From: Hydractinia symbiolongicarpus
Taxonomy: Eukaryota > Cnidaria > Hydrozoa > Anthoathecata > Hydractiniidae
Direction: 5' to 3'
Length of the DNA: 64,000 nucleotides
NCBI RefSeq assembly: GCF_029227915.1
Contig: NC_079886.1
Coordinates: 19,196,501-19,260,500, forward strand
In this document: piece after piece, positions 24,091 through 34,850 of the stretch
How positions within the stretch are numbered: the first letter of the stretch is position 1
Layout of the letters: the number at the start of each line of letters is the position of its first letter
Made by a program: the position numbers and the translations under genes
The notes under the pieces: model-generated
Database searches by the model: none
What the model was told of the DNA's origin: nothing
The model's input: the letters and a program-made list of their open reading frames with translations, nothing else

Positions 24091-24165
24091 CGACCTTTGA
24101 CATGTGGAGTCAATATACAATCTCAGGAAGGAAAGGTTTTTCCGTCTTTGCAAAATCGTTACGGA

Positions 24166-25484
24166 AATATACTCCTGGCGGAGATTTATTGGCTTAAAAA
24201 CATTCGAAATAGTCTAATTTTTTGTGAGATAACTAAAGTGAATATTCTGAATTAAATATTCTTCTTTCTGTAAAAATGAAGATACCTGCCATTGCACTTC
24301 GAGTTAATGTTTTTTCGTTATTTGTTTGTACAAGTACTTCGGAAGCTTTATAGCCATTCACAAAATAAGAATAATTTTATGTGCTATTCCCGAAGTTATA
24401 AACATAATTCAAATTTAAATTTTGTCAAAGAAAGTTTGTTATTTTTAAGAAAGATAAAGAAAATATGAAATGTTTATATTTAGGTTAGCAACGCTAAAAA
24501 AGCTCCCTGCCATTGATACTTCTTTCTGTCAACGAACATTCTGAAGAATTATCTGTCATAAACGGATTAATTGAAACTTCAAGATGCAAGAAATTACACT
24601 CATCTTGAATCACATTGAAGTGTAGGTAACCTGATCGTGCGTTTGCTGTGAGTTATTACCAATTAGGCTTCACAAATCTGTGTTTTATATATCCACTGTG
24701 TTGTACACTCCCTCGTTCCTCCCAATTTTTCTTCTAAAGTATACTGTTCTAGACGCTGAATTGTGGTATTTTTACATCATTTGTAATTAGCTTTAGACCA
24801 GTTTTCAATATTTTCGGTATGATATCGTCATGCTTGTTGTCATAGTGATTCATTGGTAAACAGGTAGTCATGAAAAAAAATTGTCAAAATGTTGTTTATT
24901 TAAATGCCATTTTTTATAATTCCAAAGTCATCTTTTACGCATTCCATGTGTGTTTTTTGATAATTTGATACTCTTTTGTAGGATTTATATGCTGACGGCA
25001 TTTTAAACTGCATTGTTTCATTCAAAAATTTTTTTTCCCAATTGTTCTCCAGGGAACTTTTTACATACATAAAATACCCCAACCTGAATGGAATAAACTA
25101 CATAATAATGTGATCGTAAAACGCATTGCTGGAATTTTGTACATCGCGGTAAGTAATGCATTATGAAGTATAAGAGAAGTGTATGGTTTTGAATTAGTTA
25201 GAGCTATACACGTTTGTTTAGTATATGTTAATGATCAGATTAAATGGGATGCAATCCAATGGCGCCAATTCTTGTCCTTTTGTCGTATTTGCGGTTTTTG
25301 CGATTTTCTTAATACAGCGATGTTTAAATGTTGTATTAATATTTCTTTAAAAACGGAACATTATATCTTTATACCGCTAAAATTATAAAATAATTTTCTT
25401 GCCGATATAGCGATATTTTTTTTGATTAAAATTACTTGTTTGACTGAAGAGGGTTCTTTTCCACCCTTATTATTATAAATCAGG
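24166..25484. other. Intergenic, no gene seen
   Basis: A+T-rich spacer. Short ORFs (60-69 codons) show no recognisable motif. Confidence 0.5.
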
Positions 25485-25766
25485 ATCATTAAATAAACCA
25501 TATAAACATAGGATGATATAACTTTGAAATATTATTAGGTGTGTCACGTTAAAAATAAAAAGTAATTAACAATATACTTCACGACGTTTCGGCAGTTCGA
25601 CGTGTAGTTATTGTATATTTAAACATATCGTATTAGGACTTGAATACTTGAAAATGGCCGTCGAACGTCGTGAAGTATATTGTTAATTACTTTTTATTTT
25701 TAACGTGACACACTTAATAATATTTCAAAATTATATCATCCTATGTTTATATGGTTTATTTAATGA
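25485..25766. repeat. Foldback element with about 102-bp near-perfect arms
   Basis: 25,485-25,588 and 25,664-25,766 are near-identical reverse complements, separated by about 75 bp. The inner ends read acttcacgacgtt. Transcribed, it would form a hairpin with a stem of roughly 100 bp. No coding sequence. Confidence 0.85.
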
Positions 25767-26915
25767 TTTTTTTCGTAACGCCACACACAATAATTATTCA
25801 AAGTTATATCTGCTCCTTGGCACCTTATGTCTTTGTTGTGAATATTCTACGTCACCATGATAATACGAATTGTGACTATAATATTCCTATTCTTAATCAG
25901 ATTAAGATTTCCAAATGCTAAGTCCATCAATGAGGTTTTGCGAAACCGTTCAGCGATATGACAGTGCAGTTAGTGTATATTTAAACATAGGATGAATTTG
26001 ATATATGCAGTGACAAATTTAATCCGCAATACCTCATCAATTGTTTTAATAGAATTGGTTTGCATTAATACACTCTACATCAATGCCCATGAAATGGTGT
26101 TGAACAGTGCCAAAATCTCGGTTTTAATTTGCTGATCTTTAACAGAAAGTTCACTTTTAGCCATGTTAATTTGTCCGAATTAATTGTGTTACAGTTAAAT
26201 GCTATAAAAAACATAACACAATTTCAAATATTTATTTCGTACGATGCAGGGAATTAATGCACTATTTATTCAGTTAACCAAACCTTCTATAGTTTTCTAA
26301 ATATAATTGTACATATGCTGTGTATGGAATGCTGACTCACCTAGATATTTATTTCAGTTTAATCGTGGGTGTTGTATTTGTTTGTAATTATATAAAGTTT
26401 CTTTCATATAATCCAAACTTATTAACACGTATACCGAACATGGTTGGATGTTTGAGGGTCGAATTTGCGCATATATTTACATTCGAAGTGGTGACAATAG
26501 TCGTTTATAAGATGTTTAAAAATTCAAATGACAATAGAAGTTAAATTATAAACGTGTGTCGATAAAAGTAGTCAAAGCAATATGACCCCCGGCTTAGAGA
26601 CATATGGAACGTAAACTGTGACAAGCAGGTATTTAATAAACGAATATAAAAACTTATTAGGTATTATAGCCATTAAGCATAGAAAACGGGAGTTATTGAA
26701 AACCACGTGGTCCCACACTGATGATCGCTTATGAAGATCTACTATACTTTTCGTTTTTTTAAATCTAATTTACTCACTGCATTTTTATTTTCTCAATAAG
26801 CACGATGGACGTGATTACATATTTTTGCCATAAAAAATTGTAAATTCAAAAAGCATTATATTGCGAACCCTGGGTTAACAATGTACTTAAACACGCAATA
26901 ATCCGTTATAAAGTT
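25767..26915. other. Intergenic with a fragment of MITE family 2
   Basis: No gene seen. About 26,650-26,705 (ggtattatagccattaagca, then gggagttattgaaaacc) matches the 3' part of the MITE at 13,552-14,294. Confidence 0.5.
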
Positions 26916-26929
26916 TTGGCGATATTAAT

Positions 26930-27067
26930 TTTTACTGTCCGTCCGCCCGTCCGTCCATCCGTCCGTCACACAAAATGGTAGCTTAGCTGCACAAGTAGCG
27001 AAACGCACGCAATGCGGTATAAATAGGACGGGCGAACCCGTGGATTTTTCCACGGGCTAACGACTAG
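26930..27067 (+). mobile_element. Helitron-like non-autonomous element, 3' part
   Basis: Ends with the hairpin cccgtgga-ttttt-ccacggg followed about 7 nt later by CTAG and a flanking T, which are the hallmarks of Helitron 3' termini. The body holds a (GTCC)n stretch and acgcacgcaatgcggtataaa, shared with 29,996-30,096. The 5' end was not located. Confidence 0.6.
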
Positions 27068-27294
27068 TAACACAAAACGTTAGAAAGAAAAATATTGGTT
27101 AGGATGAACTACAAATTGGCTATCTATCTAGCTAACTAATGATCACAATGTGCGTGGCAGCCAAAATGTTAAAAATTGTTTGTTTAAGAATTATACATCG
27201 CTAAAAATACTTTAAAATATTTTTTTAAATGTATAAACGTCAACAAAAATTTTTATATTACACAGCATTTAAAAGATTGGTTAAAAAAGGACCA

Positions 27295-28277
27295 TTAAAG
27301 GATCAACTCCAGGGCATCCTCTATCTCCAATAATGTTGGTTTTTGTGGAGGGACATCGTTTACTTCGATTTCCTCATAATTTTCGACTTCCTCCTCTACG
27401 CTCTTGCCGTCAGTATCATTAACAATGGATTCAACTATTCTTCATCGGTCAAAATAGTTTTATTGTTTGTAGAAATCTCAAAATCTATGTCGATGAATTC
27501 ATCAGCATCAAATCTATCGTCTACTAAACCACGCTTTTTCAGCTCGTTGATGTTTTCTGCAAGTGATTTAAATTGGTCATCCTCATTATTAATACTTGCA
27601 GTTTGTGTTTCTTTCGAGATACCTGCTTTCTTAAAGCAATTAATTACTGTAAATATGGATACATCATCATCGATGTATTTGAGCTGACGCTTAACAACAT
27701 TAGAGCGATAAAATGCTTTTAATTAATTTTGTTGGAAGCTGCTGGTAAAATAAACCAAATTCGTCAGCAATGTAGATATCTTTTAATTCATATCTTGATA
27801 GGATTGTGAGTAAATGTGTTTGCTCCCAGCTTGCTGTCATTTCGGGTGTGCACGACTTTTCTTCTCCTGATATGGCACGAGGTACAACGTTATTTCTATT
27901 TTTCCAGCGATCAAGCCATCCTTCAGAGGCTTTGAAATCTGTTACATTGAACTTAGCAAATTCAAATGTTTTCTCTCGAAGAATATGGCCACTAATTGGT
28001 ACATTTCTTTCACGTGCATTCATGAACCATTTCTACATAGCTTTATCAATCTGATCGTGTTTACCAGAGCTTAGTTTTTGTCTCTTAGCTCCATATTTGC
28101 CTGACTCATGACTACTGATTATGTCTTCTTTGTTTTTGACCCAGTATGTAAGGTACTTGGCGGAACACCATACTTTTCAGCTATACTAGTTTTTGTTATT
28201 CCTTTTTCTTCAAGTCCTTTCAGAGCGAGATACTTTTCCTTGATGGTCAAGACAACTTTCTTTCTCCAGGTTGCCAT
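27295..28277 (-). pseudogene. Decayed pogo/Tigger-like (CENP-B/jerky) transposase
   Basis: The frame opens at 28,277 with an N-terminal CENP-B-type helix-turn-helix (LTIKEKYLALKGLEEKG, then SIAEKYGVPPSTL). A frameshift leads into a second DNA-binding part (KWFMNARERNVPISGHILRE, then EGWLDRWKNRNNV, about 28,040-27,880). It reaches the first DDE block (DIYIADEFGLFYQQLP, about 27,780-27,735) and jumps straight into the C-terminal tail (INCFKKAGIS, then DVPPQKPTLLEIEDALELIL and a stop at 27,295). Most of the DDE catalytic core is therefore deleted, and at least one in-frame stop is present. It cannot act by itself. Confidence 0.82.
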
Positions 28278-28440
28278 GTCGAACTATTTTAACAACTCCT
28301 TACAATGTTTGATGATGCAGATGTCATTGCGGTATAAAGAAGGTTGTCAAATGTTTTTTTAAAAAAAAATGTCATTGCATTGCATCAAAAGTATTCAATG
28401 AAATTTCCTACAGCAGTCGAAGAGAAGTAACGAAATCATT

Positions 28441-28865
28441 ATGGATCTTATGTCATTGATAGTAAACAATAAAGATCTGATGGAGATAATTATTCTAAGG
28501 AACTTTGAAACAACTTCAACAGTTATGGGGTTTCATGTGTACCGAAGCAAGTGGCAACCTGTTATTGAACAAGTTCTTAAAACACGAATGGAGCCTATAA
28601 ATGAAGTCGAGAAAAATATGCTGTGGCTGTCCTTGACGACAAGGAGAATAACGTAGTAGGTCACTTACCAAAGGGACTAAGTAGAAAATATGCAAACACT
28701 ATAATTTACTTCCTAGGATCAGATCCATTGAATAGTTGTTTTGTGAAAGTCACAGGTAAGGTGATAAATATGGGTGATGAGAAAGGAATGCGAATCCCTT
28801 GCTTGCTTGAATTTTCTGGAAATGGTGAAAGCATTCAACTTTTAAAAAAATTGATTTGTACATAG
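28441..28865 (+). pseudogene. HIRAN-like ORF with one frameshift
   Basis: Two overlapping frames (28,441-28,656 and 28,623-28,865) join into one protein of about 140 aa if a 1-nt shift near 28,620 is allowed. The motif order GFHVYRSKWQPV - MEPINEVEK - AVAVLDDKENNVVGHLPKG - RIPCLLEFSGNG matches HIRAN-like proteins often found beside animal transposons. The HIRAN domain of HLTF/Rad5 binds 3' DNA ends; a DNA-binding role here is inference. It lies tail-side between the Tigger-like transposase remnant and the transposon's right end, on the opposite strand, so it may be cargo of that element. Confidence 0.65.
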
Positions 28866-28949
28866 TTTTATTTTTAGGAATAAAGACTATTTTTCTTTTA
28901 TAAAAAGTGTTTGAAGTTGAAAATTCTCACTTTTACTCCAGCTATTGTC

Positions 28950-29152
28950 AAAAATTTAAAATAACTGAGAGAATATTGAGCCAAGGGGGCTAGAAAACCA
29001 CTTTGAATAAACGAATTTTCGAATAACTGAAGTTTGAATAACTGAGAGAGATTTACTCTAAAACGAGTTAGAAAATTCAAGGGGAATGAAAATCGCTTCG
29101 AATAACCGAGAATTTCGAATAAGTGCAGGTTTGAATAACCGGGAGTCTACTG
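28950..29152. repeat. Right terminal/subterminal repeat of the Tigger-like element
   Basis: Ends in gaataaccgggagtctactg followed by TA, which matches pogo/Tigger termini (CAGT...CTACTG, TA duplication). Several subterminal gaataac(t/c)gag repeats precede it. The left end could not be found near 27,000-27,295. Confidence 0.65.
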
Positions 29153-29179
29153 TATTATTATATAGATAACATTTTTTCT

Positions 29180-29185
29180 TTTATT
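29180..29185 (-). terminator. Candidate polyadenylation signal AATAAA
   Basis: AATAAA on the minus strand about 90 nt past the stop of hedgehog-like gene C, the same spacing as in gene B. Confidence 0.45.
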
Positions 29186-29274
29186 AGGAAGACTTCTTTT
29201 TCGTAATATTCCAAATGTATGATAGAATAAATGTATAAATCTGCTTAATTTACCAAATGTATGCAATAAAGCAA

Positions 29275-31013
29275 TTATCGCCTGCAAGATACATGCACGT
29301 GTTCGCCATAATGATTCTTTGCAACTTTAACGAAGTTAAAACCTGCTTTCTTGTATGCAAACCAGGCAAATCGATGATGAATTTTATTGTTCCTTGCAAC
29401 TGCATTGTTTACGTATTTTTCCTTATGGTTATTTGAAGTTCTTCTTTCTAATTTTAAATCCAATGCTCTCCCTTCATAATGTAGTGAATGAGCGAATAGA
29501 AGGGCCAATTTAACATTCTTGTAGCCAGCTAGCAGCACTAATGTGTATTTCTGATGAAATTTTTGTTCAACTATGCTAACCAAATCTTTAAGTCTTCTTA
29601 AGCATTTCTACGAAAAACAAACAGCAAGAAATGATAGATAAATCAAATACTTTTGAATGTAAAAATGCAGAAGGGAAAGATAGGCATACAAAATGTCGCA
29701 ATTCCACTTTTAAAAAATAGAGTACCCGTTAGTGTAACATTTGAAAGGAAATGCAAACACTGTTGACAAATGTTGTGCGAACACAAATGTCAAATAGGAT
29801 GGATAATGTGAGTTAAACGAACGTTGAATAGAAATTGAGATATCTTGGAATATATTAGAGATATGTCAAGGAGATATCGTGATTAAAAAATCATTCTTAC
29901 TTTCCCTTACAGTATCCTTAAGGTTTTTTGGAAACTGATCGAATAACAGAAATTGGAGAAAAAAAGATTTTGTGAAAACATCTTACCCGTATACGTCTGT
30001 CCGTCACGCAAAATGGTACCGCAAGTAGCGACACGCACGCAATGCTGTATAAAAAGGATGGGCGAACCCGTGGATTTTTCACGGGTCACTGACTAGTATA
30101 TTTTTAAATGTCTTTATTAATAGTACCGAAGTCATATTCTTACATTTTACAAAACATTTGTAATTGCATTTTTCTTATTTTGAAGTACCATTGTTTTAAT
30201 ATTTCTGTGTTTGGATGATGTCATTTTAGCCCGAATAGCGTTATTCAAATTTTATTTCTCCAAACTGCGAAGTTTTGTGGCAATACAAGGTCTCCTTCGT
30301 CCTCCTTCTTTTTATCCGTTGGCCCACCCACCTCCGGATATACAAAGCCCACAAAACCCCGGTCAGAATAGCGTTAGTTCTCTTTCGAGCATTTATTATA
30401 CAAGTTTCTAATTGCAATGACAAAGTTTTGTTATTTTTTGTTTTTTGTTAGTTGATACAATGATATAGTTTTATGATTTTGTTTTAAAGGACACATCTAG
30501 TTACTGCAATTTGGTTTGTGAATACCTATGGAACCACGTTGGCAAGGTACAAAAATGCAAAGAGAAATGTTCAAATGGCTGGAAGATATTAGAGTTTAAG
30601 CATTAATTATTATAATAATAGAAAGTTAAAGATTTTAGCTTGCAGAAAATCTTGAAAACAAAGTTAAGGAAAGTTTTAACAGAGGTATGCAATTTTATTA
30701 TTTCTTCCATGATGCAAATTTTTTACAATTAAGACTGATAAGAATTGACGAGTTTTGCATTTCATGCAAAGATATAACTTACCTCCGTTGTCCTAATATC
30801 CCAGTTGTTGTGTAGCTTGAGAAAATTAGTTGGTGTCACTTTTTTTAGGTTGGTCGAATTCACTGGTTTTATGAACGGTCCGCTTGCAAGAATACTTTGC
30901 TCGTTCACATCAGGTATTCGGGTAAAATTTAAATGGTTTATTCCGCGCGGTGAAATCATGTGCATGAAAATAAACAAGTTAGTTGCCACGAAAATACTCT
31001 TCATCCACAACAT
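29275..31013 (-). CDS. Secreted hedgehog N-domain protein without Hint domain (copy C)
   Basis: Two exons: 31,013-30,783 and 29,607-29,275. The intron of 1,175 bp has a GTAAGT donor and a TTTTCGTAG acceptor, phase 0. Product 187 aa. A signal peptide (MLWMKSIFVATNLFIFMHMI) is followed by the HhN-like domain: RIPDVNEQSILASGPF, then after the splice KCLRRLKDLV, SLHYEGRALD, HHRFAWFAYKKAGFNFV and GEHVHVSCRR. Zinc-site residues H120, D127 and H182 are kept. The chain stops right after SCRR, so Hint is absent. A second ATG at 31,004 (MKSIF...) would give an equally good signal peptide. Between D127 and H182 there are 55 residues, against 35 in vertebrate Sonic hedgehog, so one surface loop is expanded. 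No lesion is visible. A Helitron-like insertion sits in the intron. Confidence 0.87.
29996..30096 (+). mobile_element. Helitron-like 3' end in the intron of gene C
   Basis: Shares gtccgtcac, cgacacgcacgcaatgc and gatgggcgaacccgtgga with 26,930-27,067. Ends with a short hairpin, then CTAG and a flanking T. Non-autonomous, about 100 bp visible. Confidence 0.6.
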
Positions 31014-31097
31014 GTTGAATTTTAACGTACAAACGTGGTGTGCTGACAGACTTATAGTAAGCCAACTGAAGTCAGCTGAAATTACCAATCGCAAAGC

Positions 31098-31105
31098 TAT
31101 TTATA
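31098..31105 (-). promoter_or_regulatory. TATA box of hedgehog-like gene C
   Basis: TATAAATA on the minus strand, 85 bp upstream of the start at 31,013. A CTTACTATAAG block between box and ATG resembles the one in copies A and B. Confidence 0.65.
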
Positions 31106-33290
31106 GCTAGTAAAGGCTTCTTATTTCTTTATTTTCATACCCCTTAACAACTGAATTTACACTATGCTTTCTATTATGTAACATAAATCCTTGAGATACA
31201 ATGAATCACTGGATCTTTTGCCTGTCCTAGCAACATTAGAATTACACAGAGATTTTAAGTGCGTGATGTCGTAATTTTTTTCGCTTGCCGATATAAGTTA
31301 GGTCCGCAGGGTCAGATGACCTTGAAACTTTACACGGTTAATTTTTTTATCGCATATAGGAAAACTAACTTCAATCCAAGGAGGTTTTTTAAACCTTCTT
31401 GTTCAGTCTAATGAAAACGGCAAACTACAAATTTATTTGGAACAAAAATTAGTTTAAACTTTCTAAGCAACAATAGCTAGTTAGCAACATAAATGATAAA
31501 AAAATAATATAACATATGAAATAACTAGTGGCATAAGAATAACGTCTAATAGTCTAATAAAACCGCCCAATGTCAAAAAAAGGATATGTTAATATGTATA
31601 ATTCAACAAAGCCTTGTATAATATTTGTATTTATTTGTAAAATAATATAAATAAATAATTTGTATATTATTTGTAACATTTTTGTATCGAAAATTTTACA
31701 AATATTTCAATTTCAATAAGTGAAATTGCATCGACAGACTTCATTGCAGAAAATAATGACGAAACCTGCATAAAAAGAAGAATTTTGCAAGAACGCAAAT
31801 TGCAAATGTGTATAAATACATATATTAAGTAATTTTATTTTGTCATTCTTTTCAGATAAAATTGACACAATGTCGCTGGCTAGAGAGTTTTTGTTTACAT
31901 TTTGGTGTAACATTATTTCACACATGCCAAAACTGTCCTTTCCAAGTTCCTCATAAAAATTGACGATTTAGTTGACTGAAAGTCACTTTAACTTGATGTC
32001 GTGATAAATAAGCGGTATTTCAAGAATTTGCATTAACTGTGACGTACAATGCTGACAAGTGGATTTATGGAATGAAAATGTTATTGAGCCCATCAATTGG
32101 AATTTCACAATCTTAAGCTCAAGGTTTTAATTTTGCATTTAAATTTCTATATAAATGACTATAAAAAAGGATTCATTGGCCTGGCATGCAAAATGTATAT
32201 AGCACAATGTCACCAGTGTTGCATAGCAGCGATTGATTAAAAAATTCAACCTATTTATACACATTGCTCTTCATTGACAATACATTCATTTGTCTGAAAT
32301 GGCTGCTAGGTTACTATTTTATGCTACCTTTTGTTCATTTTTTGAAGCATCAATTGATCTTTGGGATGACATTCTCCATATGTCGTGGTTATTTTTTAAA
32401 AAATACTTATTTTTTGGCATTCGGCTTGTGTTACTGAGCAATTACACGACAGATATGTTAATTGAAAGTTGCTTACCAGAAAGTGAGAGAAAGTCCCAGA
32501 TTTTTACAAAAAATACCGCTATCCACTAATGATTGTCGTATTTAACGACACATTGTTGCCTTATACGCCAGAAGGATTATTTATTTCGATTAAAACTTGG
32601 AAGAGAGGTTCATTTTCATAAATAAGAGCACGAAAAGAAGTTACACAATGTCAAATCTGTTAAACTTATTGATGTGATCTTTTTGTTTTTTGTTTTTTGT
32701 CTAATCTTAAATTGGCTAAAAATTTTAGCAGTGTTTTTTGTTGATTGGTTCCTTTTAAAATATGCCTGTATTTGGTAAAGGGGCGTGTGTTACTTTTTTT
32801 TGCAAACAACAGTGTACTCTTCTGTCTCCAAATCGCAAGAAACAAAAAAAATGTTCAAAATAGAAAAGGATAAAGAAAAGAAAATTCTCAAAAAAAATAA
32901 ATTTTTTATTTAGAATGCAAAGGTATCGAGGGTGCGTTAGACTTCACATTCAAATGACCAGAATACTTTTTTTTTTCATGTTTATGAAATATTACACATT
33001 AGATGGAGTTAAACAACCTATAATTTTTTTTGCTTGAGAGATTTTATTCTCTCTTTTTCACGTAGCCAATTTACACTGAAAATAAGTCTTTTCATCTGCC
33101 GCCTTTGTCGGTGAATATAGGAGTATATTTCAACATATCTAGTTAAAGCATATTATCTGAAGCCTTTTCTACAACAGGATCAAATATTTCTTTGATTGAA
33201 ACCACGTCATCACCTCATCCTCTCAATCATTTTCTTGCTCCCTAATTCTTCTACAACATCCGCTTAAGAAATCTAGGATGAAGTTGCAAT
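31106..33290. other. Intergenic between the divergent genes C and D, no gene seen
   Basis: A+T-rich spacer with simple sequence (tttgta/ataa tracts near 31,610-31,690). ORFs at 31,713-31,925 (-) and 32,290-32,529 (+) have no recognisable domain. Regulatory elements for genes C and D may lie here but none can be named. Confidence 0.5.
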
Positions 33291-33294
33291 AACA

Positions 33295-34110
33295 TCATCG
33301 CCTGGACTCACTAACGTAGTGGTTGTGCTTCCGTGGTTTTTGTCTTGGTGGATTTTGAATAAGAAAAACATAAGCCCTTAAAACGAGGTTGCGCACTTAT
33401 TAGATATGGCTATAACTCTAATAGTACTAACCCTGGTTACTTATTCAGTGAGACACTTTAAGAATAATTTTTAAAATAAGTGGTACCACGTATAACACAA
33501 GTGTCCTTGTAAATTAAGTAACGGCAATTCTTTATATCAAACGATATAATAATTTTCCTGACGGTTATTTTATAACTGTTTTCAGCTATGCTCCATGGTT
33601 ATGATACTTCCTGAGTTTTTATTATTTATCTATTATGCACCTGCATGCCAAATTTTTTAGGCCCTATACCTCAGAGACTTAGATACGGCTATTACATGGA
33701 AGTCAGAAGTACATACCGAGCATGTGAGGTTTTCTTCCGTGACAATGCAGAAAGATCACACACACGTAGTTTAGCTTGTAAACGTCACATAGATTCCATT
33801 AAATGCCCAGCTATTTATGTTTAGGTGAGGAAACTTTGCACACTTGTCGAATGCTTTAAAACGTTCAGATTTATCTATTCCTGGGTAAGACAATATTCCA
33901 ATATCAATTTACCACAAGTGGATAATTCCTCTTCAACACAAGGCGGTGCCGTATAGTTTTTTTCTTTGCTTTAATCTTTTTTTTGTAAAAACTAATTTCC
34001 GCAAAAAAATGACTTAATTCCTTCCTGTAATTTTCTTATTTACTGTTCGGTTTATTTTATTTTTCTCTATCTTGCTATGTTTCTTCACTATCATAAACTA
34101 ATTGTGTAAA
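33295..34110 (+). repeat. Copy 1 of a 0.8-kb duplicated segment (ORF broken)
   Basis: Matches 51,325-52,125 in the same orientation over the end of a small membrane-protein ORF, a fragment of MITE family 2 and the following acacttgtcgaatgc...ggtgccgtatag block. In this copy the ORF has a TAA after the AACATAAGCCC stretch, so it is dead. Confidence 0.7.
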
Positions 34111-34739
34111 CCCCTATTATGTGTTAACTTTCAATTTTTATATGATTAATTGGAGTAAACCATCTTTTTGGACCCACTTTCTCAAATTACTTTTTTTAAA
34201 AACTGTGTTTACGTTACAAAGAAACGCAGGGTTATATAATATTTATCTTCGTGTGTTGGTCTTATTTAATCACGTATCAAATCAACAATGTGTGATTTTA
34301 TCTTAAATACAGCTGAAAAAGAAAAGGTTCTTTGAATATCAGTAACAGCGAATTTGTTTTTGAAATAAGATTTCGACGTCTAAATTATGGAAAGTTATCT
34401 TTAAGTGATCAATAAAAAAAGAATAACTGATGTTAATCTGTTATTTGGTTTGAGTTGATATGGAAAAAACTCACCGAAGTAATACACACCCTTTGTTGGT
34501 TATCATTTTAGTTGTAATGGAAACAAAAGCAGCGTAAATGTGCCTTAGAATTATTGCATCATATAACATTTCACAAATTAAGAATAATCGTATATTAAGT
34601 TTAGTTTTGGGGTATGGTTTTTATGATAATTTAAGGATGGGCTTGCGGGAAGGAAAAAGTTACGGAAATAATTTTCCCCACGTTATCTTGCCGAGGCGTG
34701 CAGCTTTTTCTCTACACGGTAATAGGAAATATTGAAAGG

Positions 34740-34747
34740 TATAAATA
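34740..34747 (+). promoter_or_regulatory. TATA box of hedgehog-like gene D
   Basis: TATAAATA, 104-111 bp upstream of the start at 34,851. Same octamer as in the sister genes. Confidence 0.65.
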
Positions 34748-34850
34748 CCGAGACAACCGAAATTGGTGTACATTGAACGATTGCAAAGATTCTGTGGCGT
34801 CTTTAGAAAACATACTGAAACACAAAACTTTTCTACAAATTAAAAACGCA

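Larger units (their letters stand above)
14548..24165 (-). repeat. Right arm of the large inverted duplication
   Basis: Reverse-complement counterpart of 5,215-10,140, with block pairs listed there. This arm is nearly twice as long because of private insertions. They include about 1 kb near 14,590-15,560, the exon-2 interval lost from the left arm, the (GTT)n microsatellite and the MITE at 22,518-23,023. It carries the intact hedgehog-like gene on the minus strand. Confidence 0.8.

Noticed and set aside
34698-34850. Upstream in-frame ATG that would extend hedgehog-like gene D
   Set aside because: It precedes the TATA box and would add a non-signal N-terminus; the ATG at 34,851 gives a normal signal peptide and the family length.
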